Origin: Pseudomonas sp. GM74
Lineage (GTDB): Bacteria; Pseudomonadota; Gammaproteobacteria; Pseudomonadales; Pseudomonadaceae
Direction: 5' to 3'
Length of the DNA stretch: 64,000 nucleotides
NCBI RefSeq assembly: GCF_000282455.1
Contig: NZ_AKJG01000054.1
Span: 62,001 to 126,000 of the forward strand
This document shows, one piece after another, positions 56,457-64,000 of the stretch. Both the position numbers and the translations under genes were made by a program. Below the pieces are notes generated by a model, which saw only the letters and a list, made by a program, of their open reading frames with translations, did no database searches and was not told the origin of the DNA. Position 1 is the first letter of the stretch, and the number at the start of each line of letters is the position of its first letter.

Positions 56457-57365
56457 CTATGCAATATCACTGCGGCTGAATTCCTCCCCGAGAAAATCGA
56501 TCAGCGTGCGCACCGACGGCAGCAACCCTCGACGCGAGGGGAAGATCGCATGGATCACACCGCTCTTCGGTGCCCAGCCCGGCACCAGTTCCACCAGTTG
56601 CCCGGCGGCGATTTCATCGCGCACCACTACACTGGGCAGGTGCACGATGCCGATCCCGGCGAGCGCCGCATGGCGCAAGGCCAACAGGTCATCGGTGACC
56701 ATCCGCGGTGCGTGACGAATCATTGCAGTGTTGCCATCGGCCCCGAACAGTTCCCACTGATATTCGCGCTGCGCCGCGCCCCAGTGCAGGCTCGGCAAGC
56801 CGCTGAGGTCGGCCGGGGAGGCTGGAGTCGACAGGCGCGATAAAAAGGCCGGGCTGCCGACCACGCTCTGGGTGCTGTTGCCCAGCACCTTCATCACCAT
56901 GTCGGTGTTCTCCAGCGGCGGAAAACGTACCCGCAGGGCAATGTCGAAGCCTTCGTGAATCAGGTCGACCCGGCGATTGGTACTCTCGATGAACAATTCC
57001 ACCAAGGGGTACTTGAGCATGTAGCGGGTCAGCATCGGCCCGACCCAGGAATTGAGCAGCGCCGTCGGGCAACTGACACGCACCAGGCCTTGGGGCTCGG
57101 AGCGGTTGCGCTCGATCAGTTCGGCGGCGCTTTCCGCCTCCACTCGCATGGCCAGGCAGCGCTGGTAATAGGCCTGGCCGATTTCCGTCAATGAACAATG
57201 CCGGCTGGTGCGGTGCAGCAGGCGCACGCCAAGGCGTTCTTCGAGTTCGGCAATGCGTCGGCTGAGCTTGGACTTGGGCATGTCCAGTGCCCGGCCGGCT
57301 GCGGCGAAACCGTGATGCTCCACCACTTGGGTGAAGTAGTAGAGGGTGTTGAGGTCTTCCACCAT
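56457..57365 (-). CDS. LysR-family transcriptional regulator
   Basis: A 302-aa LTTR with an N-terminal winged helix (LNTLYYFTQVVEHHGFAAAGRALDMPKSKLSRRIAELEERLGVRLL) and a C-terminal effector-binding domain. It belongs to the branch often found beside pirin and isochorismatase/YcaC-like genes. It is transcribed divergently from the pirin gene with 104 nt between starts, so it most likely controls pirin and the following isochorismatase-like gene. The inducer is unknown. Confidence 0.9.
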   Translation of the reverse strand: MVEDLNTLYYFTQVVEHHGFAAAGRALDMPKSKLSRRIAELEERLGVRLLHRTSRHCSLTEIGQAYYQRCLAMRVEAESAAELIERNRSEPQGLVRVSCPTALLNSWVGPMLTRYMLKYPLVELFIESTNRRVDLIHEGFDIALRVRFPPLENTDMVMKVLGNSTQSVVGSPAFLSRLSTPASPADLSGLPSLHWGAAQREYQWELFGADGNTAMIRHAPRMVTDDLLALRHAALAGIGIVHLPSVVVRDEIAAGQLVELVPGWAPKSGVIHAIFPSRRGLLPSVRTLIDFLGEEFSRSDIA

Positions 57366-57381
57366 CGTTCTCCAAATAGAA

Positions 57382-57409
57382 CGCTAAAGCCGATTTTTGC
57401 AGTCTAGCG
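57382..57409. promoter_or_regulatory. Possible LysR operator in the divergent gap
   Basis: CGCTA at 57382-57386 and TAGCG at 57405-57409 form an interrupted palindrome between the divergent LysR and pirin genes, a usual position for an autoregulatory LTTR site. Confidence 0.35.
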
Positions 57410-57469
57410 CAGCAAAGGTCACGGTTTTAAGCTTTGTCCATGGCTTCACTCACCTCATCAGGAGACACC

Positions 57470-58336
57470 ATGAAAAACATCATCGGTATCTACACCAGTC
57501 CACGGACCCATTGGGTCGGCGACGGTTTTCCGGTTCGCACGCTGTTTTCCTACGACAACCTGGGCAAGCACATCAGCCCGTTCCTGTTGCTGGATCACGC
57601 CGGCCCCGCTGAATTCACCCCGACCAGCGAGCGACGTGGCGTTGGTCAGCATCCTCATCGTGGCTTCGAAACCGTGACTATCGTTTACAAGGGCGAACTG
57701 GAGCATCGGGACTCCACCGGCAGTGGCGGCAAGATCGGCCCCGGCGATGTGCAATGGATGACCGCTGCCTCGGGGATCCTGCATGAAGAGTTTCACTCCG
57801 AAGGTTTCGCCAAAAGCGGTGGCACCCTGGAGATGGTGCAATTGTGGGTCAACCTGCCGGCCAGGGACAAAATGGCCGACCCCGGCTACCAGACGATTCT
57901 CGACCGTGACATCCCGGCCATCGCCTTGAAGGACAACGCCGGCAGCCTGCGCCTGATCGCCGGTGAGTTCGACGGCCACAAGGGCGCGGCGCGCACCTTC
58001 ACCCCGGTCGACGTGTGGGACATTCGTTTGAATGCCGGCAAGTTGCTCACCCTTGACCTGCATGAAGGGCGCAACACCGCACTGGTGGTGCTGCGCGGCA
58101 CGGTTCAGGTCAACGGCCTGGAATCGGTGCGCCAAGGGCAACTGGCCTTGTTCGACCGCAAGGGCGATCAGTTGACCCTCGAAGCCAGTGAAGACGCGGT
58201 GGTGCTGTTGCTCAGCGGCGAACCGATCGACGAGCCGATCGTCGGTCACGGCCCGTTCGTGATGAACACCGAGCAAGAAATCCACCAGGCCTTCGCCGAC
58301 TTCCAGTCCGGCCGCTTCGGCCGTATGCACGCTTAA
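57470..58336 (+). CDS. Pirin family protein
   Basis: A 288-aa bicupin. The N-terminal cupin has the metal site pattern GVGQHPHRGFETVTIVYKGELEHRDS and ILHEEFH (His/Glu ligands). The C-terminal cupin includes LLLSGEPIDEPIVGHGPFVMN. Pirins bind Fe and can act as quercetinases or regulators; the substrate here is unknown. The start at 57470 follows AGGAG. It is followed after 93 nt by an isochorismatase-like gene in the same direction. Confidence 0.92.
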   Translation: MKNIIGIYTSPRTHWVGDGFPVRTLFSYDNLGKHISPFLLLDHAGPAEFTPTSERRGVGQHPHRGFETVTIVYKGELEHRDSTGSGGKIGPGDVQWMTAASGILHEEFHSEGFAKSGGTLEMVQLWVNLPARDKMADPGYQTILDRDIPAIALKDNAGSLRLIAGEFDGHKGAARTFTPVDVWDIRLNAGKLLTLDLHEGRNTALVVLRGTVQVNGLESVRQGQLALFDRKGDQLTLEASEDAVVLLLSGEPIDEPIVGHGPFVMNTEQEIHQAFADFQSGRFGRMHA

Positions 58337-58429
58337 TTCGCAGCGCTTCAACACCCGACTCTACACAGGATGAGTAGGCCGGTTTTCAGGCCAGGGATGG
58401 CTGTTGCCCAAAAGAAAGAGGAAACGCAC

Positions 58430-59113
58430 ATGAACACTGTCTACGCGGCCAACTTCAACGGCCAAAAACCGACCATCGACCCCAACGACAGCGCGATGCT
58501 GTTGATCGATCACCAGAGCGGACTGTTCCAGATCGTCAAGGACATGGACGTGCCCCAACTGCGCGCCAACGCCATTGCCCTGGCCAAGGCCGCGACCCTG
58601 CTGAAGATGCCGGTGATCACCACCGCTTCCGTTCCCCAGGGGCCGAACGGGCCGTTGATCCCGGAAATCCACGAGGCTGCACCCCACGCGCAATACGTGG
58701 CGCGCAAAGGTGAAATCAACGCCTGGGACAACCCGGAGTTTCACGCGGCGGTCAAAGCCACCGGCAAGAAAACCCTGGTGATCGCCGGCACCTTGACCAG
58801 CGTGTGCCTGGCGTTCCCGTCCATCGCCGCCGTGCATGAAGGCTACAAGGTGTTTGCCGTGGTCGACGCCTCCGGCAACCACTCGAAACTGGCCACTGAT
58901 CTGACCGTTGCCCGCCTGGCCCAGGCCGGGGTGGTGCCGATCGACATCATGGCGACGCTCTCTGAGCTGCAAGGCTCGTGGAACCGTCCGGATGCCGAGC
59001 AGTGGGCCGCTGTCTACGCCCAGGCCATGCCGCATTATCAATTGCTGATCGAGAGTTACCTCAAGGCCCAGCAAGTGGCGAACGAACACGAGGCGCTGGA
59101 TTCCCAGCGCTAA
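58430..59113 (+). CDS. Isochorismatase-like cysteine hydrolase (YcaC-related)
   Basis: A 227-aa hydrolase. It shows the catalytic Asp in [11 protein letters not shown], the Lys region [13 protein letters not shown] and the nucleophile Cys in [10 protein letters not shown] with the family's cis-peptide context. It resembles E. coli YcaC in the core but has a different C-terminus ([17 protein letters not shown]...). The start at 58430 follows AGAGGAAA. The physiological substrate is unknown. A second, truncated YcaC-like sequence lies directly downstream. Confidence 0.88.
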   Translation: MNTVYAANFNGQKPTIDPNDSAMLLIDHQSGLFQIVKDMDVPQLRANAIALAKAATLLKMPVITTASVPQGPNGPLIPEIHEAAPHAQYVARKGEINAWDNPEFHAAVKATGKKTLVIAGTLTSVCLAFPSIAAVHEGYKVFAVVDASGNHSKLATDLTVARLAQAGVVPIDIMATLSELQGSWNRPDAEQWAAVYAQAMPHYQLLIESYLKAQQVANEHEALDSQR

Positions 59114-59132
59114 CTGGCTGCCCCATGCCGAT

Positions 59133-59243
59133 CTGCGAGGACTATTGCCCCGCGACTGGCGCAACGATATCGAAGGGTTGGGCACGCTGTTCACCAACCA
59201 TATTCCGGACTACCGCAACCTGATGACGTGCTACAGCAAATAG
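59133..59243 (+). pseudogene. 3' remnant of a ycaC-type hydrolase gene
   Basis: In the frame ending at TAG 59241-59243 the sequence encodes DWRNDIEGLGTLFTNHIPD and then YRNLMTCYSK. This matches the C-terminus of E. coli YcaC (DWRND.AGLATLFSNHIPDYRNLM) but not the intact neighbour. No start, catalytic region or upstream body remains. It is most simply the leftover of a second hydrolase gene deleted or recombined with the neighbour. Confidence 0.75.
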
Positions 59244-59258
59244 TCCAGCTACGACGAT

Positions 59259-59352
59259 CCCTGTGGGAGCGGGCTTGCCCGCGAAAGCGGTGTGTCAAAC
59301 AACATAAACGTTGCCTGACACTCCGCCTTCGCGGGCAAGCCCGCTCCCACAG
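59259..59352. repeat. REP doublet
   Basis: CCCTGTGGGAGCGGGCTTGC and its inverse, nearly the same arrangement as the element at 34-130, between the ycaC remnant and the MscS-type gene. Confidence 0.88.
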
Positions 59353-59461
59353 GTTCTTCAGTGTGTTCTGCCAGACGTGTTCATCCAGTGAAATCAATTG
59401 CTCCTACACTAGTGCCAATCCATGCGATCTTCGCGTCATTGACCCTGGCTGGAGTTGCTTG

Positions 59462-60904
59462 ATGCTGTCATTGCTCACCGAACACCCATTGATCTGCGCC
59501 ATGGTGCTGATCCTGATCGATCTCGGGTTGTGGTACTTGCTCAGCGCCGCTAGCAGTGCCTGGCGGCTGCTGGTGCGGGTGGTGATTTTTTCGTTGTTCA
59601 GCCTGCTGTTGTTCAACGAAGGCCTGAACCCGATGGAGCCAGCGCCCTGGGCCGACAACGTACCCTTGCATCTGGCGGCCACCGGCTTGCAGATCGGCTG
59701 GTGGTTGTTCGGTGCGAGGACCCTGACCGTGCTGATCGGCGCAGTGATGATGCAACGGGTCGGGCATACCGGGCGATTGCTTCAGGATCTGCTCGGTGCG
59801 GTGATTTTCCTGATCGCGATCATTGCCGCCCTGGCCTATGTGCTCGATCTGCCGGTCAAGGGCGTGCTGGCGACGTCCGGTGCATTGGCGATCATCGTCG
59901 GCCTGGCCTTGCAAAGTACCCTCAGCGACGTATTCTCCGGGATCGTCCTGAACACCACCAAGCCTTATCAACTGGATGACTACATCTCCATTGATGGCAT
60001 GGAGGGCAAGGTGACCGACATCGACTGGCGTGCCACGCGCATGCAAACCTCTCAAGGCAGCATGGCGGTGATTCCCAATTCACTGGCGGCCAAGGCCAAG
60101 ATCATCAACTTCAGTCGGCCGAGCGATATTTTCGGCATATCCATTTCTGTGGAACTAAGTCCGCATGCGCGGCCGAACACCGTGATCGATGCCCTGGAAC
60201 GTGCCATGCAGGGCTGTCGCCTGCTGCTGGATAAACCAGCGCCTCACGTCGCCCTGAAAAACGCCAGCAGCGCCGGGGTGGAATACGAAATCAGCGGGTT
60301 TGTCGCATCGATGAGCGAGAAGCGCGAGGTGCGTAATCAACTATACGATCTGGCCTACCGGCACTTACAGGCATCCGGGGTCAATTTGTTGTCAAGCGTG
60401 GAGCCCGACCCGCCGGTCAACTTGACACGGCAGCGGGCGTTACTGGACAGCTCGCCGATTTTCTCCACCTTGCGTCAGGAAGAGAAAGACACCTTCAGCC
60501 AGAACATGACCTTGCAATCGTTCCGCACCGGGGAAACGATCCTGGAGGCGGGGGAGGTCAGCGATCACTTGTACATCATTGAGTCCGGGGTGGTCTCGGT
60601 GACGTTGATGCGCCACGGAGCGCCATTCGAATCCGGCCGCATGGGGCCAGGGGAGGTGATCGGCGAGGCAGGTATTCTGACCGACAGCGCGCTGCCTGCG
60701 CAGTTCACCGCCAAGACTTTCTGTGGCCTGTACCGCATCGAAAAGTCCTACCTCAAGCCATGCCTGGATGCCCGTCACGACATCAGCGATGCAATGAAAA
60801 CCTTGCTCGATTACCGGCTGCACAAAGCGAAAACCCTGACTCAGGACTTGCCGGTGACGGTGGCGAAAAAGGGCTTTTTGCAGTGGTTGCGCAATCGGGT
60901 TTGA
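59462..60904 (+). CDS. MscS-family mechanosensitive channel with C-terminal cyclic-nucleotide-binding domain
   Basis: A 480-aa inner-membrane protein. Four or five membrane helices (residues about 5-150) lead to the MscS pore helix (VLATSGALAIIVGLALQSTLSDVFSGIVL) and beta domain (YQLDDYISIDGMEGKVTDIDWRATRMQT). The C-terminal 330-450 is a cNMP-binding fold (FRTGETILEAGEVSDHLYIIESGVVSV ... GRMGPGEVIGEAGIL). Channels of this layout are gated or modulated by cyclic nucleotides in some bacteria. The start at 59462 follows GGAG; the longer in-frame start runs through the REP and is rejected. Confidence 0.9.
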   Translation: MLSLLTEHPLICAMVLILIDLGLWYLLSAASSAWRLLVRVVIFSLFSLLLFNEGLNPMEPAPWADNVPLHLAATGLQIGWWLFGARTLTVLIGAVMMQRVGHTGRLLQDLLGAVIFLIAIIAALAYVLDLPVKGVLATSGALAIIVGLALQSTLSDVFSGIVLNTTKPYQLDDYISIDGMEGKVTDIDWRATRMQTSQGSMAVIPNSLAAKAKIINFSRPSDIFGISISVELSPHARPNTVIDALERAMQGCRLLLDKPAPHVALKNASSAGVEYEISGFVASMSEKREVRNQLYDLAYRHLQASGVNLLSSVEPDPPVNLTRQRALLDSSPIFSTLRQEEKDTFSQNMTLQSFRTGETILEAGEVSDHLYIIESGVVSVTLMRHGAPFESGRMGPGEVIGEAGILTDSALPAQFTAKTFCGLYRIEKSYLKPCLDARHDISDAMKTLLDYRLHKAKTLTQDLPVTVAKKGFLQWLRNRV

Positions 60905-60930
60905 ATTCGGTGGTGAATGGCCGCTGCGCG

Positions 60931-60992
60931 GATCGCGAGCAAGCTCGCTCCCACATTTGAGCACATTTCCCTGTGCGAGCTTGCTCGCGATG
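60931..60992. repeat. Short REP doublet
   Basis: GATCGCGAGCAAGCTCGCTCCCACA is followed closely by TGTGCGAGCTTGCTCGCGAT, with a short AT-rich spacer. The rest of 60905-61135 shows nothing else. Confidence 0.75.
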
Positions 60993-61135
60993 ACGGCAGT
61001 GAATTCACCAAAAGTGAAGAGTGAAACCCATCACACCCGCGCCAATGGCCTCCTCGACTTCTGGAAGATTGGCTATTTGTGCAGACCGGTCGTGGGACTA
61101 ACGTAGTGACACACCCACTTGCCCTGGAGCACGTC

Positions 61136-61576
61136 ATGCAACCCCGTATCGATTTCTACACTGCCAGCCCTGACGCCCTCAAGGCGATGATCGCCCTGGA
61201 AACAGCAGTGTCGAAGCTGCCGCTGGAAAAAAACCTGATTGAACTGGTCAAGCTGCGTGCCTCGCAGATCAACGGCTGTGCCTTCTGCATCGACATGCAC
61301 ACCGCCGATGCGATCAAGGGTGGCGAAACCCCGCGTCGTCTGTTCGCCGTGACGGCCTGGCGTGAGGCGCCGTTCTTCACCGAACGTGAACGCGCTGCGC
61401 TGCTGTGGACTGAATCCCTGACCCAGCTCAGCCTGACCCACGCCCCGGACGAAGACTACGAAGTGGTCAGCGCGCAGTTCACGCCCAAGGAAATGGTCGA
61501 CCTGACCGTCGCCATCAGTACCATCAACAGCTGGAATCGCCTGGCGGTCGGCTTCCGTAAAATGCCTCAGGCCTGA
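61136..61576 (+). CDS. AhpD-like carboxymuconolactone decarboxylase family protein
   Basis: A 146-aa protein with the peroxidatic CxxC in NGCAFCIDMHTADAIKGGE and the family pattern ELVKLRASQING. Such proteins are alkylhydroperoxidase-type antioxidants or gamma-carboxymuconolactone decarboxylase relatives; the CxxC and the HxxxA spacing favour the AhpD type. The start at 61136 (MQPRIDFYTAS) follows TGGAGC. It converges on the MFS gene downstream. Confidence 0.9.
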   Translation: MQPRIDFYTASPDALKAMIALETAVSKLPLEKNLIELVKLRASQINGCAFCIDMHTADAIKGGETPRRLFAVTAWREAPFFTERERAALLWTESLTQLSLTHAPDEDYEVVSAQFTPKEMVDLTVAISTINSWNRLAVGFRKMPQA

Positions 61577-61598
61577 TTCTCAACAATCCGCCGATGCA

Positions 61599-63191
61599 TC
61601 AATGCGCATCGGCACTCGGCGCGGCCGGTGGTTGCACCTTGCGCATCAGGGGCACCATTGCCGTGGCGATGATGAAGCAGACCATGATCATCAAAAATGC
61701 ATCGCCATAGGTTTGTGTCTGTGCTTCGCGGTAGGTCAGCAACCATAGTTGATGCAGGCTGGCGGTGACCCCGGCGTCACCGCTCTGGCCGAGGGCGGCG
61801 AAGTTGTTGCCGACTTGAGATAGCCATTGATTGAGCGCTTCGTTGGTGCTGTTGAGGTTCTCCGCCAACCGGGTGAAATGCAGGTTGGTGCGGTCGTTGA
61901 GGATGGTCGCGCACGCAGCGATACCGATAGCCCCGCCCAGGTTGCGCATCAGATTGAACAACCCTGACGCATGTTTGAGTCGTGCCGGCGCCAGGCCGCC
62001 GAGCGTCAGCGTCACCGCGGGCGGCACCGCCAGTTGCTGGGCAATCCCGCGAAAAGCTTGCGGCAGCATCAATTCCCTGGCCCCCCAGTCATGGGTGATC
62101 GGGCTGAAATCCCACATCGACAAGGCGAACAGCCCAAGGCCGGTCATCATGATCCAGCGCAGGTCGACGCGGTTGGCCAGAAAGGCGTACAGCGGAATCG
62201 CCATGATCTGGAACACTCCGGTGGAGAAAACCGCCAGACCAATGTCCAGCGCTCCGTAGCCACGCACCCGACCGAGGAACAGCGGTGTCAGGTAAATGGT
62301 GGCGAACAGGCCGATGCCGGTGACGAACGAGAAGAAACAGCCGAGGGCGAAATTGCGATCCTTCAAGGCGCGCAAATCGACAATCGGGTTGGCCACGTGC
62401 AGGGTCCGGCCGATGAACGCCAGGCCGGCCAGGCCGCTGATCCACGCCGTGGTCAGGATCGTGTGGTCGCTGAACCAGTTCCAGCGCGGACCTTCTTCGA
62501 GGGTGTATTCCAGGCAGCCGAGAAACAGCGCCAGAAACACCATGCTCAAGTAATCCGCGCCTTTGAGCAGCGACAGTTCCGGTTGGTCGATCTTGACCAG
62601 CATTGGCACGGCGACAGCGACGAAAATCCCCGGCACCAGGTTGATGTAGAACAGCCAGTGCCAGGACGATATGTCGGTGATCCAGCCACCGATCACCGGT
62701 CCCAGGGTTGGTGCCAGGGACGCCACCGCGCCGATGGTGGCGGCAGCGATGACCCGTTGCTTGCCGGTGAAGAACACGAACGCAGTGGTGAACACCAGCG
62801 GGATCATCGAGCCGCCAAGAAACCCTTGCAGGGCGCGGAAGGCGATCATGCTCTGGATGTTCCAGGCCACGCCGCACAGCAGGCTGGTCAGGGTGAAACC
62901 CACCGCCGATGCACAAAACAGCCAGCGCGTCGAAAATACCCGCGACAGCCAGCCTGACAGCGGGATCACGATGATTTCGGCGATCAGGTAACTGGTTTGC
63001 ACCCACGCGGTTTCGTCGGTGCCGGCGGAAAGCCCGCCGCCGATGTCACGCAACGAAGCCGAGACGATCTGGATATCCAGGAGCGCAATGAACATGCCGA
63101 TGCACATGCTGGCAAAGGCGAAGACCTTGGTCGCCGTCGCCATGTTCGCGGCATTGAACGGTTGCGCCGGGGCGGCGAGGGCGCGGCTCAT
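61599..63191 (-). CDS. DHA2-family (EmrB-like) multidrug MFS transporter
   Basis: A 530-aa inner-membrane drug:H+ antiporter with about 14 membrane helices. Motifs seen are LLDIQIVSASLRDIGGGLSAGTDETAWVQTSYLIAE (helix 1-2 region of EmrB types), GFLGGSMIPL and the motif-C-like SLAPTLGPVIGGW. It would work with the periplasmic adaptor encoded just upstream, whose stop overlaps its start (ATGA, 63188-63191), and an outer-membrane factor not seen here. Confidence 0.93.
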   Translation of the reverse strand: MSRALAAPAQPFNAANMATATKVFAFASMCIGMFIALLDIQIVSASLRDIGGGLSAGTDETAWVQTSYLIAEIIVIPLSGWLSRVFSTRWLFCASAVGFTLTSLLCGVAWNIQSMIAFRALQGFLGGSMIPLVFTTAFVFFTGKQRVIAAATIGAVASLAPTLGPVIGGWITDISSWHWLFYINLVPGIFVAVAVPMLVKIDQPELSLLKGADYLSMVFLALFLGCLEYTLEEGPRWNWFSDHTILTTAWISGLAGLAFIGRTLHVANPIVDLRALKDRNFALGCFFSFVTGIGLFATIYLTPLFLGRVRGYGALDIGLAVFSTGVFQIMAIPLYAFLANRVDLRWIMMTGLGLFALSMWDFSPITHDWGARELMLPQAFRGIAQQLAVPPAVTLTLGGLAPARLKHASGLFNLMRNLGGAIGIAACATILNDRTNLHFTRLAENLNSTNEALNQWLSQVGNNFAALGQSGDAGVTASLHQLWLLTYREAQTQTYGDAFLMIMVCFIIATAMVPLMRKVQPPAAPSADAH

Positions 63192-64000
63192 GGCGCGCTG
63201 GCCACGGCTGGCGCTTGAGGCTCCTTGCGCGTGTCCACTTCAGCGGTCACCGACAACCCCGGACGCAGGTGGCCGAGCACACTGTCGGCCGGGTCGAGGT
63301 GAATCCGCACCGGCACCCGCTGCACGATCTTGGTGAAGTTGCCGGTGGCGTTTTCCGGTGGCAACACACTGAATTGCGAACCGCTGGCGGGGGCGAGGCT
63401 GTCCAGGTGACCGTGGAATTCCTGGCCCGATAGCACGTCGGCACGGATCACCACCCGTTGCCCCGGCACCATGTGTGCCAGTTGGTCTTCCTTGAAGTTG
63501 GCATCAACCCACAGACCGCTGGTCGGCACCACCGAGAGTAATTGTGAGCCGGCCTGAGCATAGGCACCGACCCGGGCCCGGCGATTGCCGATCACACCAT
63601 CGACCGGCGCCTTCAGTTCGGTGTAGCCGACATTCAATTGCGCCAGGTCGCGCTCGGCCCTGGCCTGGATCAAGGCGGCCCGGGCTTGTTGTTTCTGGGT
63701 GTCGATCACGTTCAACTGACGTTGCGCGGCCAGCAGTTCGGCCTGGGCGCGGTTGCTTTGGGCCTGGGCCGTCTTGAACGTGGTGTTGGCTCGCTGGGCG
63801 CTTTCCACCGAGACGGCGTTGGTGATCACCAGTTTTTTGTAGCGGGCATCGTCATCCCGCGAACGGGCGGTTTCGGCACCGGCGGCGTCGATGCCGGCGC
63901 GGGCCTGGCCGATGACGGCCTGTTGCAGTTGTTCGGTGGCGTCGAGGTTGGCCAGCAAGGCCTCCTGGGCGGCCACTGCGCCTTCGGCCTTGGCCAGGTT
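63188..64000 (-). CDS. EmrA/HlyD-type periplasmic adaptor (5' part beyond window)
   Basis: The C-terminal 270 aa or so of a membrane-fusion protein; the reading frame stays open to the right edge, so the N-terminus is missing. Visible parts are the end of the alpha-helical hairpin (QQAVIGQARAGIDAAGAET..., TFKTAQAQSNRAQAELLAAQR), the lipoyl half (LNVGYTELKAPVDGVIGNRRARVGAYAQAGSQLLSVVP) and the beta-barrel (NFKEDQLAHMVPGQRVVIRADVL). It is coupled by overlap to the EmrB-like gene. Regulator and outer-membrane factor are not visible. Confidence 0.92.
   Translation of the reverse strand, partial: NLAKAEGAVAAQEALLANLDATEQLQQAVIGQARAGIDAAGAETARSRDDDARYKKLVITNAVSVESAQRANTTFKTAQAQSNRAQAELLAAQRQLNVIDTQKQQARAALIQARAERDLAQLNVGYTELKAPVDGVIGNRRARVGAYAQAGSQLLSVVPTSGLWVDANFKEDQLAHMVPGQRVVIRADVLSGQEFHGHLDSLAPASGSQFSVLPPENATGNFTKIVQRVPVRIHLDPADSVLGHLRPGLSVTAEVDTRKEPQAPAVASAP

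Noticed and set aside
26630..60992. Regularly occurring inverted repeats that could be mistaken for CRISPR or transposon ends
   Set aside because: They are dispersed REP palindromes, singly or in inverted pairs in intergenic gaps, with no spacer array, cas genes or transposase.

Overview
The window is about 64 kb of high-GC DNA from a fluorescent Pseudomonas, most likely of the P. fluorescens group. The main evidence is a large pyoverdine siderophore locus, REP palindromes of the Pseudomonas GGGAGCGGGCTTGCCCGCGA type in most intergenic gaps, and a Pseudomonas-type DUF6124 gene. No rRNA, tRNA, CRISPR array, insertion sequence or prophage was found.

Region 1 (1-26.6 kb) is the peptide assembly line on the + strand: a C-A-T-E-C-A-T-C NRPS, a stand-alone Fe(II)/2-oxoglutarate hydroxylase, a short NRPS that begins with a catalytically dead condensation-like ('interface') domain, and a C-A-T-E-C-A-T-C-A-T-TE NRPS, followed by an alpha/beta hydrolase. 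Adenylation pocket codes read by eye give Ser, a basic residue (Lys), His, Thr, Ser and hydroxyornithine. With the epimerisation domains, the predicted pyoverdine tail is D-Ser-Lys-(beta-OH)His-D-aThr-Ser-(cyclo)OHOrn. To my recollection this matches a pyoverdine class already described chemically (the 9AW/9BW type). The chromophore synthetase PvdL and the regulator PvdS are not in the window.

Region 2 (26.7-29.2 kb) holds a DUF6124 gene with an elaborate potentially switching RNA leader, a glyoxalase-superfamily protein and a hotdog thioesterase. Region 3 (29.2-46.1 kb) holds the pyoverdine uptake, maturation and export genes: fpvA, pvdE, pvdO, pvdN and pvdM (minus), pvdP (plus), opmQ-pvdT-pvdR (minus), the ECF sigma gene fpvI and pvdA (plus). 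Five promoters here carry an exact TAAAT-N16-CGT iron-starvation (PvdS) box, upstream of pvdE, pvdM, pvdP, pvdR and pvdA. fpvA and fpvI instead have Fur-box-like sequences. Precursor ferribactin made in the cytoplasm would be exported by PvdE, matured in the periplasm by PvdP, PvdM, PvdN and PvdO, secreted or recycled by PvdRT-OpmQ, and its ferric form taken up by FpvA.

Region 4 (46.1-64 kb) is ordinary chromosome: mgtA with a long leader that contains a possible leader peptide, mgtC, a degenerate receiver next to a BvgA/BvgS-like two-component pair, dkgB, a thioesterase, a LysR regulator divergent from pirin and isochorismatase-like genes, a 3' remnant of a ycaC gene, an MscS-type channel with a cyclic-nucleotide-binding domain, an AhpD-like protein, and an EmrB/EmrA-type efflux pair cut by the right edge.
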